A stretch of DNA of 64,000 bases from Comamonadaceae bacterium 2FH. Its GTDB lineage: Bacteria > Pseudomonadota > Gammaproteobacteria > Burkholderiales > Burkholderiaceae_C. Positions 43,701-52,229 of this stretch are shown piece after piece (within the stretch, counting starts at the first letter, position 1; the number at the start of each line of letters is the position of its first letter). The notes under the pieces were generated by a model that did not search any database, had not been told where the DNA came from, and saw only the letters and a list, made by a program, of their open reading frames with translations. Position numbers and translations under genes: made by a program. Location of the stretch: assembly GCA_005503335.1 (NCBI GenBank), contig SCMQ01000008.1, forward strand, positions 1 through 64,000, in the 5' to 3' direction.

Positions 43701-46395
43701 CGACGTGGTGGGCAGCACCACGGCGGGCGAAGTGTTCCGCATCAGCGTCGCAAGCGACGGCACCGTGACGCTGACGCAGTCGGCCGAGCTGGACCATGTG
43801 GGCGCGGGTAACGACCTGCAGATCGCGCTGGCGGCGGGCAAGGTGAGCCTGAGCGCGACGGCCACGACCACGGACGGCGATGGCGACACGGCGACGGCGA
43901 CGGTGAGCGCGGACCTGGGCGGCAACATCCGCTTCGACGACGACGTGCCCAGCGTGACGGCAGGCGCGGTGGCCGACGGCGGCATCACGCTGACCACGCA
44001 GGACGCGGAGACGGACGGTGTGCCGACGGACACGGACACGGCCAGCGCGAGCTTCGCGGCGGCCTTCCTGGCGGCGGCGGTGCCGGTGTACGGAGCCGAC
44101 GGCGCTGGCAGCACCGTGATCAGCGGCTACAGCCTGAGCGTGCTGGATGCGAGCTCGGGGCTGAGCAGCAACGGCCTGGCGATCACGCTGGCCAAGGTGG
44201 GCAACGACGTGGTGGGCAGCACCACGGCGGGCGAAGTGTTCCGCATCAGCGTCGCAAGCGACGGCACCGTGACGCTGACGCAGTCGGCCGAGCTGGACCA
44301 TGTGGGCGCGGGTAACGACCTGCAGATCGCGCTGGCGGCGGGCAAGGTGAGCCTGAGCGCGACGGCCACGACCACGGACGGCGACGGCGACACGGCGACG
44401 GCGACGGTGAGCGCGGACCTGGGCGGCAACATCCGCTTCGACGACGACGTGCCCAGCGTGACGGCAGGCGCGGTGGCCGACGGCGGCATCATTCTGAGCA
44501 CGGAGGATCCGGCGACGGACGGCGTGCCCACGGATACAGACACGGCCAGCGCGAGCTTCGCGGCGGCCTTCCTGGCGGCGGCGGTACCGGTGTACGGCGC
44601 CGACGGCGCGGGCAGCACCGTGATCAGCGGCTACACGCTGTCGATCACGGGAGGCAACGGCACGGCCTCTGGGCTCACCAGCAACGGCCTGGCGATCACG
44701 CTGGCCAAGGTGGGCAACGACGTGGTGGGCAGCACCGCGGCGGGCGAAGTGTTCCGCATCAGCGTAGCCAGCAACGGCACCATGACGTTGTCGCAGTCGG
44801 CGGAAGTGGACCATTTGGGCGCGGGCAACGACCTGCAGATCGCGCTGGCGGCTGGGCTGGTGACGCTGAGCGCGACGGCGACCACCACGGACGGCGATGG
44901 CGACACTGCCACGGCGCAGGTGAGCGCAGACCTGGGCGGCAACATCAGCTTCGCAGACGATGTACCGGTGTTCTCCATCGTCAACGACGGCGCAGATGCG
45001 GGTACGGCGGTCAGTATTTCGGCGCCCAACCCGGCCACCAATACGACATATGCCGGACAGTTTGCGGACTGGACTTATGGTGCAGACGGCCCTCAATCGA
45101 CGCCCACGCTGTCGGGTGTGACAGGCAATGTGAGTCTCAACTCCGGCACGAGTTCCAGCCTGGTCATCGACCTGAAGGATGCAAGCAACAATCTCGTCGG
45201 CCAGCTGACCTTGAATGCGGATGGAACCGATTCGCTTCAGGTTTTCCATCGTGCTCCCACGATGGTCACGGACACGCTGCTGACGAGCGACGTGACCGCA
45301 TCCGGGCCGGGGCTGGTGAAGACGATCAATAGCAGCATTTCAGGCTTGGTGATCACCATCACTGGCAGCGATGGCAACGCCACGCCGAATCAATCATCCG
45401 ACGAGGTGAATCCGAGCGCCCAGGGTTGGGCCATCAAGGACAACCAGGTTGATGTGGGAGAGTCAATCACCTTCTCCTTCAATCAGAGCGTGGATCGCTT
45501 CAGTTTCGTTGCGGACGGTTTTAGCGGAAACCCGAATGATTCCGCTCTTGACGCCGATGCTCTAGGTGATGTTGGCCTGACCATCCGCGTCTACTACGAT
45601 GCCGCGAAGACCATCTATGAGGACTTCACGAACATCACTGTCAACTCTGGCGGTACGGTTCAGATCGCCGACTTGTCTGGTTTTGGCACCACCGTAGGCG
45701 GCGTCACCTACACCTCGTTCTACGGTGTCAACATACTGAGCGACAACTCCCAGGACAGCAACGACGGCTTCAGGCTGAACAGTGTCACGGTGTCGAAAGT
45801 CTCGTCCGAGCTTCCGCCCGACCTCGACTACAGCTTCACGCTGAATATTGTGGACGGGGATGGCGACGCTGTCGCGCAAAGCTTCAGCGTCCATCTCGAC
45901 GGCGACTCGTCCGGTAGCTTGGCGGTCGAGGCAATTGCCGGCACGTCGGGCGCGAACACGCTTGTCGGCACGGGGGCTGCAGACGTTCTCATTGGCGGCG
46001 CCGGCAACGATACGCTGGAAGGCGGTGGGGGCGCTGACGTCTTCAAGTGGAGCCTGAGCGACGAGGGGACCGTGGCGTCGCCCGCCGCCGATGTCGTCAA
46101 GGACTTCAACCTGGCGCCCGTGGCCTCCGGCGGCGACGCGCTGGACCTGAAGGATCTGCTGACGGGCGAGCATGCGAATTCGGCAAGCCTGGATGCCTAT
46201 TTGGACTTTGGCCAGAATGGCAGCGGCCAGACCGTGATTTCTGTCCATACCGGTGGCGCCGACAGCCCCGTGACGCAAACCATCACGCTGGAGAACGTGC
46301 AATACACTGCGCTGCAGACCTATGCGGGTGGAACCTCTGATGCCGCCATCATTACCAAGCTGCTGACCGATGGCAATCTGAAGACCGACGTCTGA
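40768..46395 (+). CDS. lapA: LapA/BapA-type giant adhesin, type I secreted
   Basis: A 1875-residue surface adhesin. Layout: N-terminal retention module (1-~110) ending in a dialanine-type LapG site EAAAAGLGG (110-117); Gly/Ala linker; Calx-beta-like domain (~205-312, ending TATVTIVDDD); VCBS/cadherin-like domain (~312-420); a divergent repeat; five tandem repeats (552-1397) of 168 or 171 residues, DUF5801-like; a C-terminal region with two RTX-type nonapeptides (GGAGNDTLEGGGGADVF, ~1740) and the type I secretion target. CCGGAGAACATC precedes the ATG. Acidic, Thr/Asp-rich and almost Cys-free, as usual for secreted adhesins. The retention module predicts anchoring in the TolC-like pore until proteolysis. 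Confidence 0.92.
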   Translation: MAQFATVVAIKGNGTVFAVDAQGNSRALKVGDVLQKGETVRTVGDVQVELMMEDGRLLSVAPAQSVRLDEQVTDSDQRPSAQDSAVAAPAAIDAVIQALERGGDLSQELEAAAAGLGGGAGGAADGGNSFVRLLRITEPLEPLAYNYSFAAPEIEPDIQAVPEETQEPTVSVGITIGAQVGQGQGGPGLISGEIIQGGVSGVGVPEGSDGNAHSVTFLISLNQVATTDVTVTYTIVPGTASHPADYFDGATTGTVTIPAGYTGFFVTENIVGDILVEGDETFTIVLSNPIGATLTNDTATVTIVDDDHAPVAVDDANSLTEDQISVSGNVLPNDSDVDGQTLSVVGPSVTVTNAYGTLVLNSATGGYTFTMNEATQAAAQALDDGEAINMVFPDVYRVTDGANLSNLADITITITGTNDVPIITTNSGEPGGANDLVFESGLAIIGSDAGANSEFASGTFTVSDADGLDDIQSVTINGDTVAIGSLVGHSFAGANGTLTVTAYSGGVASYIYELTSTTTDVDGTETDVFTLTTFDGTATSAPAAITIEIIDDVPSVTAGAVADGGITLTTQDAETDGVPTDTDTASASFAAAFLAAAVPVYGADGAGSTVISGYSLSVLDASSGLSSNGLAITLAKVGNDVVGSTTAGEVFRISVASDGTVTLTQSAELDHVGAGNDLQIALAAGKVSLSATATTTDGDGDTATATVSADLGGNIRFDDDVPSVTAGAVADGGITLTTQDAETDGVPTDTDTASASFAAAFLAAAVPVYGADGAGSTVISGYTLSITGGNGTASGLTSNGLAITLAKVGNDVVGSTTAGEVFRISVASDGTVTLTQSAELDHVGAGNDLQIALAAGKVSLSATATTTDGDGDTATAQVSADLGGNIRFDDDVPSVTAGAVADGGITLTTQDAETDGVPTDTDTASASFAAAFLAAAVPVYGADGAGSTVISGYSLSVLDASSGLSSNGLAITLAKVGNDVVGSTTAGEVFRISVASDGTVTLTQSAELDHVGAGNDLQIALAAGKVSLSATATTTDGDGDTATATVSADLGGNIRFDDDVPSVTAGAVADGGITLTTQDAETDGVPTDTDTASASFAAAFLAAAVPVYGADGAGSTVISGYSLSVLDASSGLSSNGLAITLAKVGNDVVGSTTAGEVFRISVASDGTVTLTQSAELDHVGAGNDLQIALAAGKVSLSATATTTDGDGDTATATVSADLGGNIRFDDDVPSVTAGAVADGGIILSTEDPATDGVPTDTDTASASFAAAFLAAAVPVYGADGAGSTVISGYTLSITGGNGTASGLTSNGLAITLAKVGNDVVGSTAAGEVFRISVASNGTMTLSQSAEVDHLGAGNDLQIALAAGLVTLSATATTTDGDGDTATAQVSADLGGNISFADDVPVFSIVNDGADAGTAVSISAPNPATNTTYAGQFADWTYGADGPQSTPTLSGVTGNVSLNSGTSSSLVIDLKDASNNLVGQLTLNADGTDSLQVFHRAPTMVTDTLLTSDVTASGPGLVKTINSSISGLVITITGSDGNATPNQSSDEVNPSAQGWAIKDNQVDVGESITFSFNQSVDRFSFVADGFSGNPNDSALDADALGDVGLTIRVYYDAAKTIYEDFTNITVNSGGTVQIADLSGFGTTVGGVTYTSFYGVNILSDNSQDSNDGFRLNSVTVSKVSSELPPDLDYSFTLNIVDGDGDAVAQSFSVHLDGDSSGSLAVEAIAGTSGANTLVGTGAADVLIGGAGNDTLEGGGGADVFKWSLSDEGTVASPAADVVKDFNLAPVASGGDALDLKDLLTGEHANSASLDAYLDFGQNGSGQTVISVHTGGADSPVTQTITLENVQYTALQTYAGGTSDAAIITKLLTDGNLKTDV
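42421..44958 (+). repeat. Five tandem ~504/513-bp repeats within the adhesin gene
   Basis: Units start at 42421, 42925, 43438, 43942 and 44446, each beginning with the codons for DVPSVTAGAV. Units 1, 3 and 4 are 504 bp and carry the variant SLSVLDASSGLSSNG. Units 2 and 5 are 513 bp and carry TLSITGGNGTASGLTSNG. Units 1-4 are almost identical in DNA; unit 5 is more diverged. This is the sort of array that changes copy number by recombination and is easily collapsed in short-read assembly. Confidence 0.97.
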
Positions 46396-46441
46396 TCTGC
46401 GTGCAGAGTGGCCTGCTTCAGCAGGCCGGATCGGTGCCTTC

Positions 46442-46478
46442 GAGGCAGATCGCTCAAGCGGTCTGCCTCTTCTCTTTT
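46442..46478 (+). terminator. Terminator after adhesin gene
   Basis: A 12-bp stem GAGGCAGATCGC/GCGGTCTGCCTC (one G-U pair) with a TCAA loop, followed by a T-rich tract. A second hairpin, GGCCTGC-TTCA-GCAGGCC, precedes it at 46410-46427. Confidence 0.85.
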
Positions 46479-46504
46479 GGGCGTGAGGTGCGTCGAGAGG
46501 CGCC

Positions 46505-47482
46505 TTACCGGCCCCGGACATTCAGCCAGGAGGAGGCCTCAGTGAGACTCTCATCGAAGCCGTGATGCAACTGGCCGTAAAGCCCGATCACCCGCCGCAC
46601 ATAAGCCCGCGTCTCGGGAAACGGCGGCACGCCCTTGTAGTGGTCCACCCGCCCCTCGCCCGCGTTGTAGGCCGCCAGGGCGTAGGCGATGTTGCCGCGG
46701 TAGTAGGACAGCAGCCAGCGCAGGTAGGCCATGCCGCCGCGCAGGTTCTGGGTGGCGTTGTAGGCGTTGCGCACGTTGAAGCGCTCGGCGGTGTCGGGGA
46801 TCAGCTGCATCAGGCCCATGGCGGCCTTGGGCGACTGGGCGCCGGTCTCGAAATTCGACTCGACCGCGATCACCGACAAGACCAGGCGCGGGTCTAGCGC
46901 GTACCAGGCGCTCAGCGTGCGGGTCAGGGGGACGACCCAGCGCTTGTGCGCGGGCAGGGACTCGATGAAGCGGTCGATAGCCGGCTGGCCGTCCGATGCG
47001 AGCTCGAAGGACAGGCCATTGACGGCGGGCGGCGCAGCCTTCTCGGGCAGCTGCGCCAGGGTCACGCAAGCCGGCAGTTCAGCTGAACTCAGCTGGATGC
47101 TGTCGAGCATCTTGCCGGCCTCGGCATGGCCCTGGGCCGCGGCCTGCGAGAACAGGGCGGCGGCCAGCGGCCGGCTTTCAGGCACGCCGCGGCCAAAGGC
47201 ATACAGCATGCCCAAGCGGTACTGGCCTTCTATGCTGCCCAGACGCGAGGCTTCGCAGTAGAGCGCGGCGGCCTGCCAGGCCTTGTCCTGCGTGTCGGTG
47301 CCGGCTTCCAGCTTGCTGGCTCTATGCATCAGGCCGCGCAGTGCCGGCGGTTCGTCCTCCAGCAGGGCGGCCGGCGCGGGTGCGGCCGCAGCGGTCTGTG
47401 CCAACGCGCCGCCGCCGTGGATGCAGGCTGCCCAGACCAGGCAACTGGCCCATGCGGCGGGCGCGCGCGCGATGCGGTACAC
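46505..47482 (-). CDS. Lytic transglycosylase with Sel1-like repeats
   Basis: A 325-residue periplasmic peptidoglycan lyase. A signal peptide (cleavage near GGALAQT) is followed by a Sel1-like region (GSIEGQYRLGMLYAFGRGV) and a C-terminal SLT domain: catalytic Glu in VIAVESNFETGAQSP, then AMGLMQLIPDTAERF and YALAAYNAGEGRVDHY. GTG start at 47482 with GGAG six bases upstream. It sits between the adhesin and the lapD-like gene, facing the adhesin. It may open the cell wall for assembly of the secretion machine; this is inference. Confidence 0.9.
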   Translation of the reverse strand: MYRIARAPAAWASCLVWAACIHGGGALAQTAAAAPAPAALLEDEPPALRGLMHRASKLEAGTDTQDKAWQAAALYCEASRLGSIEGQYRLGMLYAFGRGVPESRPLAAALFSQAAAQGHAEAGKMLDSIQLSSAELPACVTLAQLPEKAAPPAVNGLSFELASDGQPAIDRFIESLPAHKRWVVPLTRTLSAWYALDPRLVLSVIAVESNFETGAQSPKAAMGLMQLIPDTAERFNVRNAYNATQNLRGGMAYLRWLLSYYRGNIAYALAAYNAGEGRVDHYKGVPPFPETRAYVRRVIGLYGQLHHGFDESLTEASSWLNVRGR

Positions 47483-47535
47483 GAAAGACTCCGATCTGCA
47501 TGGGCCACTCGACCGAAGTCATGCGCCCGGCTTGC

Positions 47536-49452
47536 TTACTTCTTTATAGCCGGCCCTGTCGCGCCGTCAAACCCGAGTGCGGCCAGCAGCGGCAGGTCGC
47601 TGTCGGATTCGACGCCGAGCGCGATGACAGTGATGCCGAAATTGCGCGCCATGCTGCACAGGCCCTTGAGGAATTCCTGGTTGCCAGGGTTGTGCGCGAT
47701 GTCGCGCACGTAGCTGGGGTGGACCTTGATGTAGTCCAGGCCCAGGTCGGCGAGCTTGTCGCCCTCGGCGAAGCGCTGGCCGAAGTACTCGATGCCGACG
47801 CGGCAGCCCAGCGGCTTGACGGCATGGACCAGGTCCCTGAAGGCGTCGAACTGCTTGAACACGCCGTGCTCGGGGACCTCGAACAGCAGGCGCTTGCACA
47901 GCTCGGGGTGGGCCTGCAGCAGCTGCATCAGCTCGCGGCGGAAGCCGAAATCGGCAATGGTCTCGGCCGACAGGTTGACCGCGATGTCGCCGGGCATGCT
48001 GCGCAGCTGGGCCAGGGCCAGGCGCACGACCTGCAGATCGATCGGCGCGCTGAGGTTCAGGCGCGCGGCCATGGGCATGAAGTCGCCGGCGGTCAGCAGC
48101 GTGCCGGTTTCATCGACCTGCAGGCGGATCACGCCCTCCTGGTGCATGGAAGCCTGGCCGCCGCGGTCGACCACGGGGTACAGGGCCAGCCGCAGCTTGC
48201 CGCCGCTCACGGCCTGGCTCAGCAGGCTGCGCCACTGTTCGGCGGGGCGGGCGGCGCGGCCGCTGTAGTCGGCGCTGGCGTGCCAGCGGTTGGGGCCCTG
48301 GGCCTCGGCGCGCGCCAGGGACTCGTCGACGCGGCTCAGCAGCTCGCCGAGGTTCTGGCCGCGCTGGTAGGGCACGGCGGCGAGCTGGAACAGGTCAGGT
48401 GCCTCGGCGGCCCAGTTCGGCAGCCAGTCGCGCAGCAGGCGCGCGTGCAGCTCGCCCGCGGCCTGCTCGGGCGCCGTCTGGCCCGGCCAGACCAGGGCGA
48501 ACTCGCCGCCCTTGAGCCGGCCGACGGCCTGGCTGGCATGCTCGCGCGCCGCCTGCTTGAGCAGCTCGGCCAGCTGCAGCAGCAGCGCGTCCGTGCGCTG
48601 GTGGCCCAGCCGGGTGTTCAGCTGGTCCAGGTCCGTGAGGCGCAGCGCGATCAGCGTGCCCTCGGCGCTGGAAGTCTCGCCGACCAGCAGCTCGCGCAGC
48701 TGCGACAGGAAATGTTCGCGTCCGGCCAGCCCGGTCAGGCCGTCCAGGTTGACCTTCTGGCGCAGGGCTTCGAGCCGCGCGGCCTCCTCGCTGAACAGGG
48801 CCTTGAGGCGCTCGACCATGCTGTTCATCGCGTGCGCCACGCTGCGCAGCTCGGGCGTGCGGGGCTCGGCGATGCGCAGGAAGCGGCGCTCGGCGATGGC
48901 CTCGGCCTGTTCGACCACGTCGCCCAGCGGCCGGGTGATGTAGCGCAGGGCCAGCGTGCCCGCGACGCCGGTCAGCAAGCCGCCGACCACGAACCACAGC
49001 AGCAGCTCCAGCGTGCCCTCCCACAGGCTCTTGTAGGCGTACTGCTCGTGGCTGGACAGGATCACCGTGCCGTACTGCTTCCAGCCGTCCTGCACCTGCG
49101 CCTGCCCGGGCTTGGCCTGGATGGGGATCAGCCGGGCGAACCAGGCCGGCGCGCCCTGCAGCTGGCCGCTGAAGACGCGCTCCACCAGCGTCTGGCCGGT
49201 CGGCGCGACGATGCGGATGAAGCGGTAGTGGCCGGCGTCGAACTGGGCCGCGACCTGCAGTTCCACCGTGACCGGGTCCTTGGGCAATTGCGACAGCGAC
49301 AAGGCCAGGGCCGTGGCGTTGTCGATGTTCTTCACCTGCAGCTGCTGCTCCAGGTAATGGCGCGCGGACAGCACGCTGACCACCATGCTGCCGCCGAAGG
49401 CGATGGTCATGGCCACGATGATGGCGAGCCAGAGCTGTTTGATAAGGGACAT
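47536..49452 (-). CDS. lapD: LapD-like c-di-GMP receptor (degenerate GGDEF-EAL)
   Basis: Inner-membrane receptor, 638 residues. It has an N-terminal helix (~8-30), a periplasmic LapD/MoxY-like domain (~31-150) containing the GAPAWFARLIP loop with a Trp that in Pseudomonas LapD contacts LapG, a second helix (~155-175), HAMP, then GGDEF-like and EAL-like domains. The GGDEF motif is degenerate (RLKGGEFAL) and the EAL motif is replaced (HQEGVIRL), so it should bind rather than make or cleave c-di-GMP. The start at 49452 is set by the membrane helix. Lies 22 bases after the lapG-like gene. Confidence 0.92.
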   Translation of the reverse strand: MSLIKQLWLAIIVAMTIAFGGSMVVSVLSARHYLEQQLQVKNIDNATALALSLSQLPKDPVTVELQVAAQFDAGHYRFIRIVAPTGQTLVERVFSGQLQGAPAWFARLIPIQAKPGQAQVQDGWKQYGTVILSSHEQYAYKSLWEGTLELLLWFVVGGLLTGVAGTLALRYITRPLGDVVEQAEAIAERRFLRIAEPRTPELRSVAHAMNSMVERLKALFSEEAARLEALRQKVNLDGLTGLAGREHFLSQLRELLVGETSSAEGTLIALRLTDLDQLNTRLGHQRTDALLLQLAELLKQAAREHASQAVGRLKGGEFALVWPGQTAPEQAAGELHARLLRDWLPNWAAEAPDLFQLAAVPYQRGQNLGELLSRVDESLARAEAQGPNRWHASADYSGRAARPAEQWRSLLSQAVSGGKLRLALYPVVDRGGQASMHQEGVIRLQVDETGTLLTAGDFMPMAARLNLSAPIDLQVVRLALAQLRSMPGDIAVNLSAETIADFGFRRELMQLLQAHPELCKRLLFEVPEHGVFKQFDAFRDLVHAVKPLGCRVGIEYFGQRFAEGDKLADLGLDYIKVHPSYVRDIAHNPGNQEFLKGLCSMARNFGITVIALGVESDSDLPLLAALGFDGATGPAIKK

Positions 49453-49474
49453 GGTGCAACTCGCTGGTTGAATC

Positions 49475-50173
49475 TCAGGGGGTAAGGCCTTCCTGGCGCA
49501 TGCGCTCGAGCACATCGCGCCATCGCGACAGCCGGGTGGTCGGGTCGGCCAGGGAGGTGGTGGCGCCGCCGACCCACAGGCCGGCGCCGTTGAAGCTGTA
49601 GACCGGCATCAGGTCGCCGCGCATCGAGGCAGGGCGCACGCTGCTGATCAGGTTGTCGAGGATCAGCGGCTCATCGGTGGGCTGGGGGAAGAAGCCCAGC
49701 ACCATGTGGGCGACGCTGGTGGTCGAGCCGGTCTTGGCGCGCACGTAGATCAGGCGCAGGCGCTCGTCGGCAATGCCCAGCAGCTGCAGCGTGAGGTACT
49801 TGGCGATCGAATAGTCCTCGCAGTCACCGGTGCCGCGGCCCATGAACTCGAGCGGCGAGGCCCAGTAGTCCTGTTGTTGCCACACAACGATGTCGTCCTC
49901 GAACAGCATGCGCCGGTTAAAAAAAGCGTTCACCTTGTCGAGCTTTTCCGTGTCGGGCAGGGCGCGCGACTCCTCGATCAGCCTGCGCCAGGCCTGCACG
50001 GTGTCGGCCGCGCGCGCGCCGTAGCGCTGCAGCGCCAGGGCCTGGGTCTTGTCGAGGTCGGGCGCCGCGAACGAGGCGCCCAGCGTCAGCAGCAAGGCGA
50101 GCAGCGCGGGCCGCCAGCCAGGGCCCGATCGCCGCCGCGCCAGGCGGCGGCTGCCGTGGCTCGCAGCGGTCAT
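49475..50173 (-). CDS. lapG: LapG-like periplasmic cysteine protease
   Basis: A 232-residue transglutaminase-like cysteine proteinase (BTLCP family). After a signal segment (~20-37) the predicted triad is C118 (GTGDCEDYSIAKY), H156 (SVAHMVLGF) and D173 (LILDNLISSV). In Pseudomonas this enzyme cleaves the N-terminal dialanine site of LapA and releases the adhesin when LapD is not bound to c-di-GMP. All partners are encoded within 15 kb here. First gene of a lapG-lapD operon, divergent from the TolC-OmpA gene. Confidence 0.93.
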   Translation of the reverse strand: MTAASHGSRRLARRRSGPGWRPALLALLLTLGASFAAPDLDKTQALALQRYGARAADTVQAWRRLIEESRALPDTEKLDKVNAFFNRRMLFEDDIVVWQQQDYWASPLEFMGRGTGDCEDYSIAKYLTLQLLGIADERLRLIYVRAKTGSTTSVAHMVLGFFPQPTDEPLILDNLISSVRPASMRGDLMPVYSFNGAGLWVGGATTSLADPTTRLSRWRDVLERMRQEGLTP

Positions 50174-50267
50174 GCGGGCTTCCCCATGGGGGAAAGCCTA
50201 AGGCAAAGGCGTGAGAAGGACAAAACCGGCCCGTTGTTCTTGTGCGGCTCATACCCAGAAGTGGGGG

Positions 50268-50296
50268 TTTCAAAAATAACATATCGAAGCTATAAA
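50268..50296 (+). promoter_or_regulatory. Possible promoter of the TolC-OmpA gene
   Basis: TATAAA (50291-50296) with a poor -35, TTTCAA (50268-50273), at 17 bases. It lies in an AT-rich patch 36 bases before the ATG. The octamer CATATCGA (50280-50287) falls in the spacer. Confidence 0.4.
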
Positions 50297-50331
50297 GACC
50301 ATTCGAAACAATCAACCAGGTTGAGGGACCT

Positions 50332-52146
50332 ATGAAGAAGACACAAAAACTGTCCATGGTTGCGGCTGCCGTCCTGTTCGGCGTGGCAGCGCAGGCGCAG
50401 AACATTCCCGAGCCGCTGGCTCAGGCCGCACGCAAGGCCGTGGTGACCAACCCCGAGGTGCAGGCCCGCTGGCACGGTTTCCTGGCCGCCGGCAACGAGC
50501 GCGACGTGGCGCGCGGCGGCTATTTCCCCCAGCTCGACCTGCGCGCCGGGGTGGGCCGCGAAAGCCGCATCACGCCGCTGACCAACTACGGCACCTACAA
50601 CTTCGACGGCGTGCAGCTGACGCTGAACCAGATGCTGTTCGACGGCCTGTTCACGCCCAATGAGGTCAAGCGCCTGGGCTATGCCAAGCTGACGCGCTAC
50701 TACGAGCTGGCCGAGGCTTCCGAGACCGCGGCGCTGGAGGCCACGCGCGCCTATGCCGACGTGGTGCGCTACCGCGAGCTGGTGGAGGTCGCCAAGCAGA
50801 ACTACGTGGAGCACAAGCAGACCACCTCCCAGGTGGAGGAGCGCGCGACCGCAGGCGTGGGGCGCCGCGTCGACGTCGAGCAGGCGACCGGCCGCCTGGC
50901 CCTGGCCGAGTCCAATCTGCTGACCGAGTTGACCAACCTGCACGACGTCAGCGCACGCTACCTGCGCATCGTGGGCGAGAAGCCGCCGGCCGCTCTGCCT
51001 GCGCTGCCGGAGAAGTTCCAGGTGGGCACGCTCCCGCCCTCGGTCGACGTGCTGATGCGCGACGGCCTGTCGAACAGCCCCACCCTGAACGCGGCGGTGG
51101 AGAACGTGCGGGCCAACCGCACCGCGATCGACACGCGCAAGTCGGCCTATTTCCCGCGCCTGGACCTGCGCGGCTACATGACGCGCGACCACAACTCGCT
51201 CGGCGTGCCCGGCAACACCCGCGTCAACGGTGTCGAGCTGGTGCTGAACTACAACCTGTTCCGCGGCGGTGCCGACATGGCGCGCGAGCGCCAGGCGGTG
51301 GATCTGCACGAGCAGGCGCGCGACCTGCAGGAGAAGGCCTGCCGCGACGTGCGCCAGGCCTTGTCGATCGCCTACAGCGACGTGAGGACCCTGAACGAGC
51401 AGCTGCGCTACCTGGACCAGCACCGCCTGTCGACCGAGAAGTCGCGCGAGGCCTATCGCCAGCAGTTCGAGCTGGGCCAGCGCACCCTGCTGGACCTGCT
51501 GGACAGCCAGAACGAGTACTTCGAGGCCACGCGCGCCTACGTCAACGCCCGCTACAACCAGATCGTGGCCCAGGCGCGCACGCTCTCGGGCATGGGCCAG
51601 CTCGTGCCCACGCTGAACGTCAAGCGCGAGGACATGCCCAGCGCCCAGGATGCGGGGCAGACGCGCCAGGGCATGGACCCGTCGGACCTCTGCCCGCTCG
51701 AGGAGTCGGTGTCCGACTCGCTGGACAAGATCCGGGCCGAGACCGTGATTCCGCCGCGCGTGCGCACGGCGCAGCCCGCGGCGGCGGCGGTGCCGGCCAA
51801 GATCAGCCTGTCGGCCGACCAGCTGTTCGACTTCGACAAGGCCACCATCAAGGCCGGTGGCACGGGCAAGCTCGACGCCCTGGTGGACCGCCTCAAGGGT
51901 GTCAACATCGAGGTCGTGATCGCCGTCGGCCACACCGACTCGGTGGGCACGGACGCCTACAACCAGCGCCTGTCGCTCGCGCGCGCCGAGTCGGTCAAGG
52001 CCTACCTGGTCGGCAAGGGCGTGGATGCCAAGCGCATCCGCACCGAAGGCCGCGGCGAGAGCCAGCCGGTGGCCAGCAACGCCACGGCGGAAGGCCGGGC
52101 CAAGAACCGCCGCGTGGACATCGAGGTGGTGGAGGCGCGCAAGTAA
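50332..52146 (+). CDS. lapE: TolC-family outer membrane channel fused to OmpA domain (LapE-like)
   Basis: A 604-residue outer-membrane protein. A signal peptide (cleavage near AAQAQN) is followed by a TolC/OEP channel (about 25-430, with the two-fold repeated helical pattern ending in [20 protein letters not shown]), a linker, then an OmpA-type peptidoglycan-binding domain (about 490-604: [52 protein letters not shown]). It would be the third component of the adhesin secretion system. The OmpA fusion should tie the channel to the cell wall. A TTGAGGGACCT site precedes the ATG. Confidence 0.93.
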   Translation: MKKTQKLSMVAAAVLFGVAAQAQNIPEPLAQAARKAVVTNPEVQARWHGFLAAGNERDVARGGYFPQLDLRAGVGRESRITPLTNYGTYNFDGVQLTLNQMLFDGLFTPNEVKRLGYAKLTRYYELAEASETAALEATRAYADVVRYRELVEVAKQNYVEHKQTTSQVEERATAGVGRRVDVEQATGRLALAESNLLTELTNLHDVSARYLRIVGEKPPAALPALPEKFQVGTLPPSVDVLMRDGLSNSPTLNAAVENVRANRTAIDTRKSAYFPRLDLRGYMTRDHNSLGVPGNTRVNGVELVLNYNLFRGGADMARERQAVDLHEQARDLQEKACRDVRQALSIAYSDVRTLNEQLRYLDQHRLSTEKSREAYRQQFELGQRTLLDLLDSQNEYFEATRAYVNARYNQIVAQARTLSGMGQLVPTLNVKREDMPSAQDAGQTRQGMDPSDLCPLEESVSDSLDKIRAETVIPPRVRTAQPAAAAVPAKISLSADQLFDFDKATIKAGGTGKLDALVDRLKGVNIEVVIAVGHTDSVGTDAYNQRLSLARAESVKAYLVGKGVDAKRIRTEGRGESQPVASNATAEGRAKNRRVDIEVVEARK

Positions 52147-52167
52147 GAAGACTTCGGACTTGCACGT

Positions 52168-52197
52168 AAAAAAACCGCGTCGGTCGACGCGGTTTTT
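52168..52197. terminator. Bidirectional terminator between lapE-like and lipA
   Basis: AAAACCGCGTC-GGTC-GACGCGGTTTT with A residues on the left and six T on the right. It can end transcription of the TolC-OmpA gene on the plus strand and of lipA on the minus strand. Confidence 0.88.
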
Positions 52198-52229
52198 TGT
52201 TGGGCGGCTGCGCGCTGCGCGGTCGCGGC

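Noticed and set aside
42421-44958. Regular repeats considered as a CRISPR array
   Set aside because: Units are ~504-513 bp, contiguous, without spacers, and lie within a coding frame. No CRISPR array is present in the window.
40600-45249. Open frame of about 1549 codons on the minus strand opposite the adhesin gene
   Set aside because: It is the antisense image of GC-rich repeat DNA. Its product is a His/Arg/Ala-rich low-complexity repeat with no domain, and the plus strand codes for a clear adhesin.
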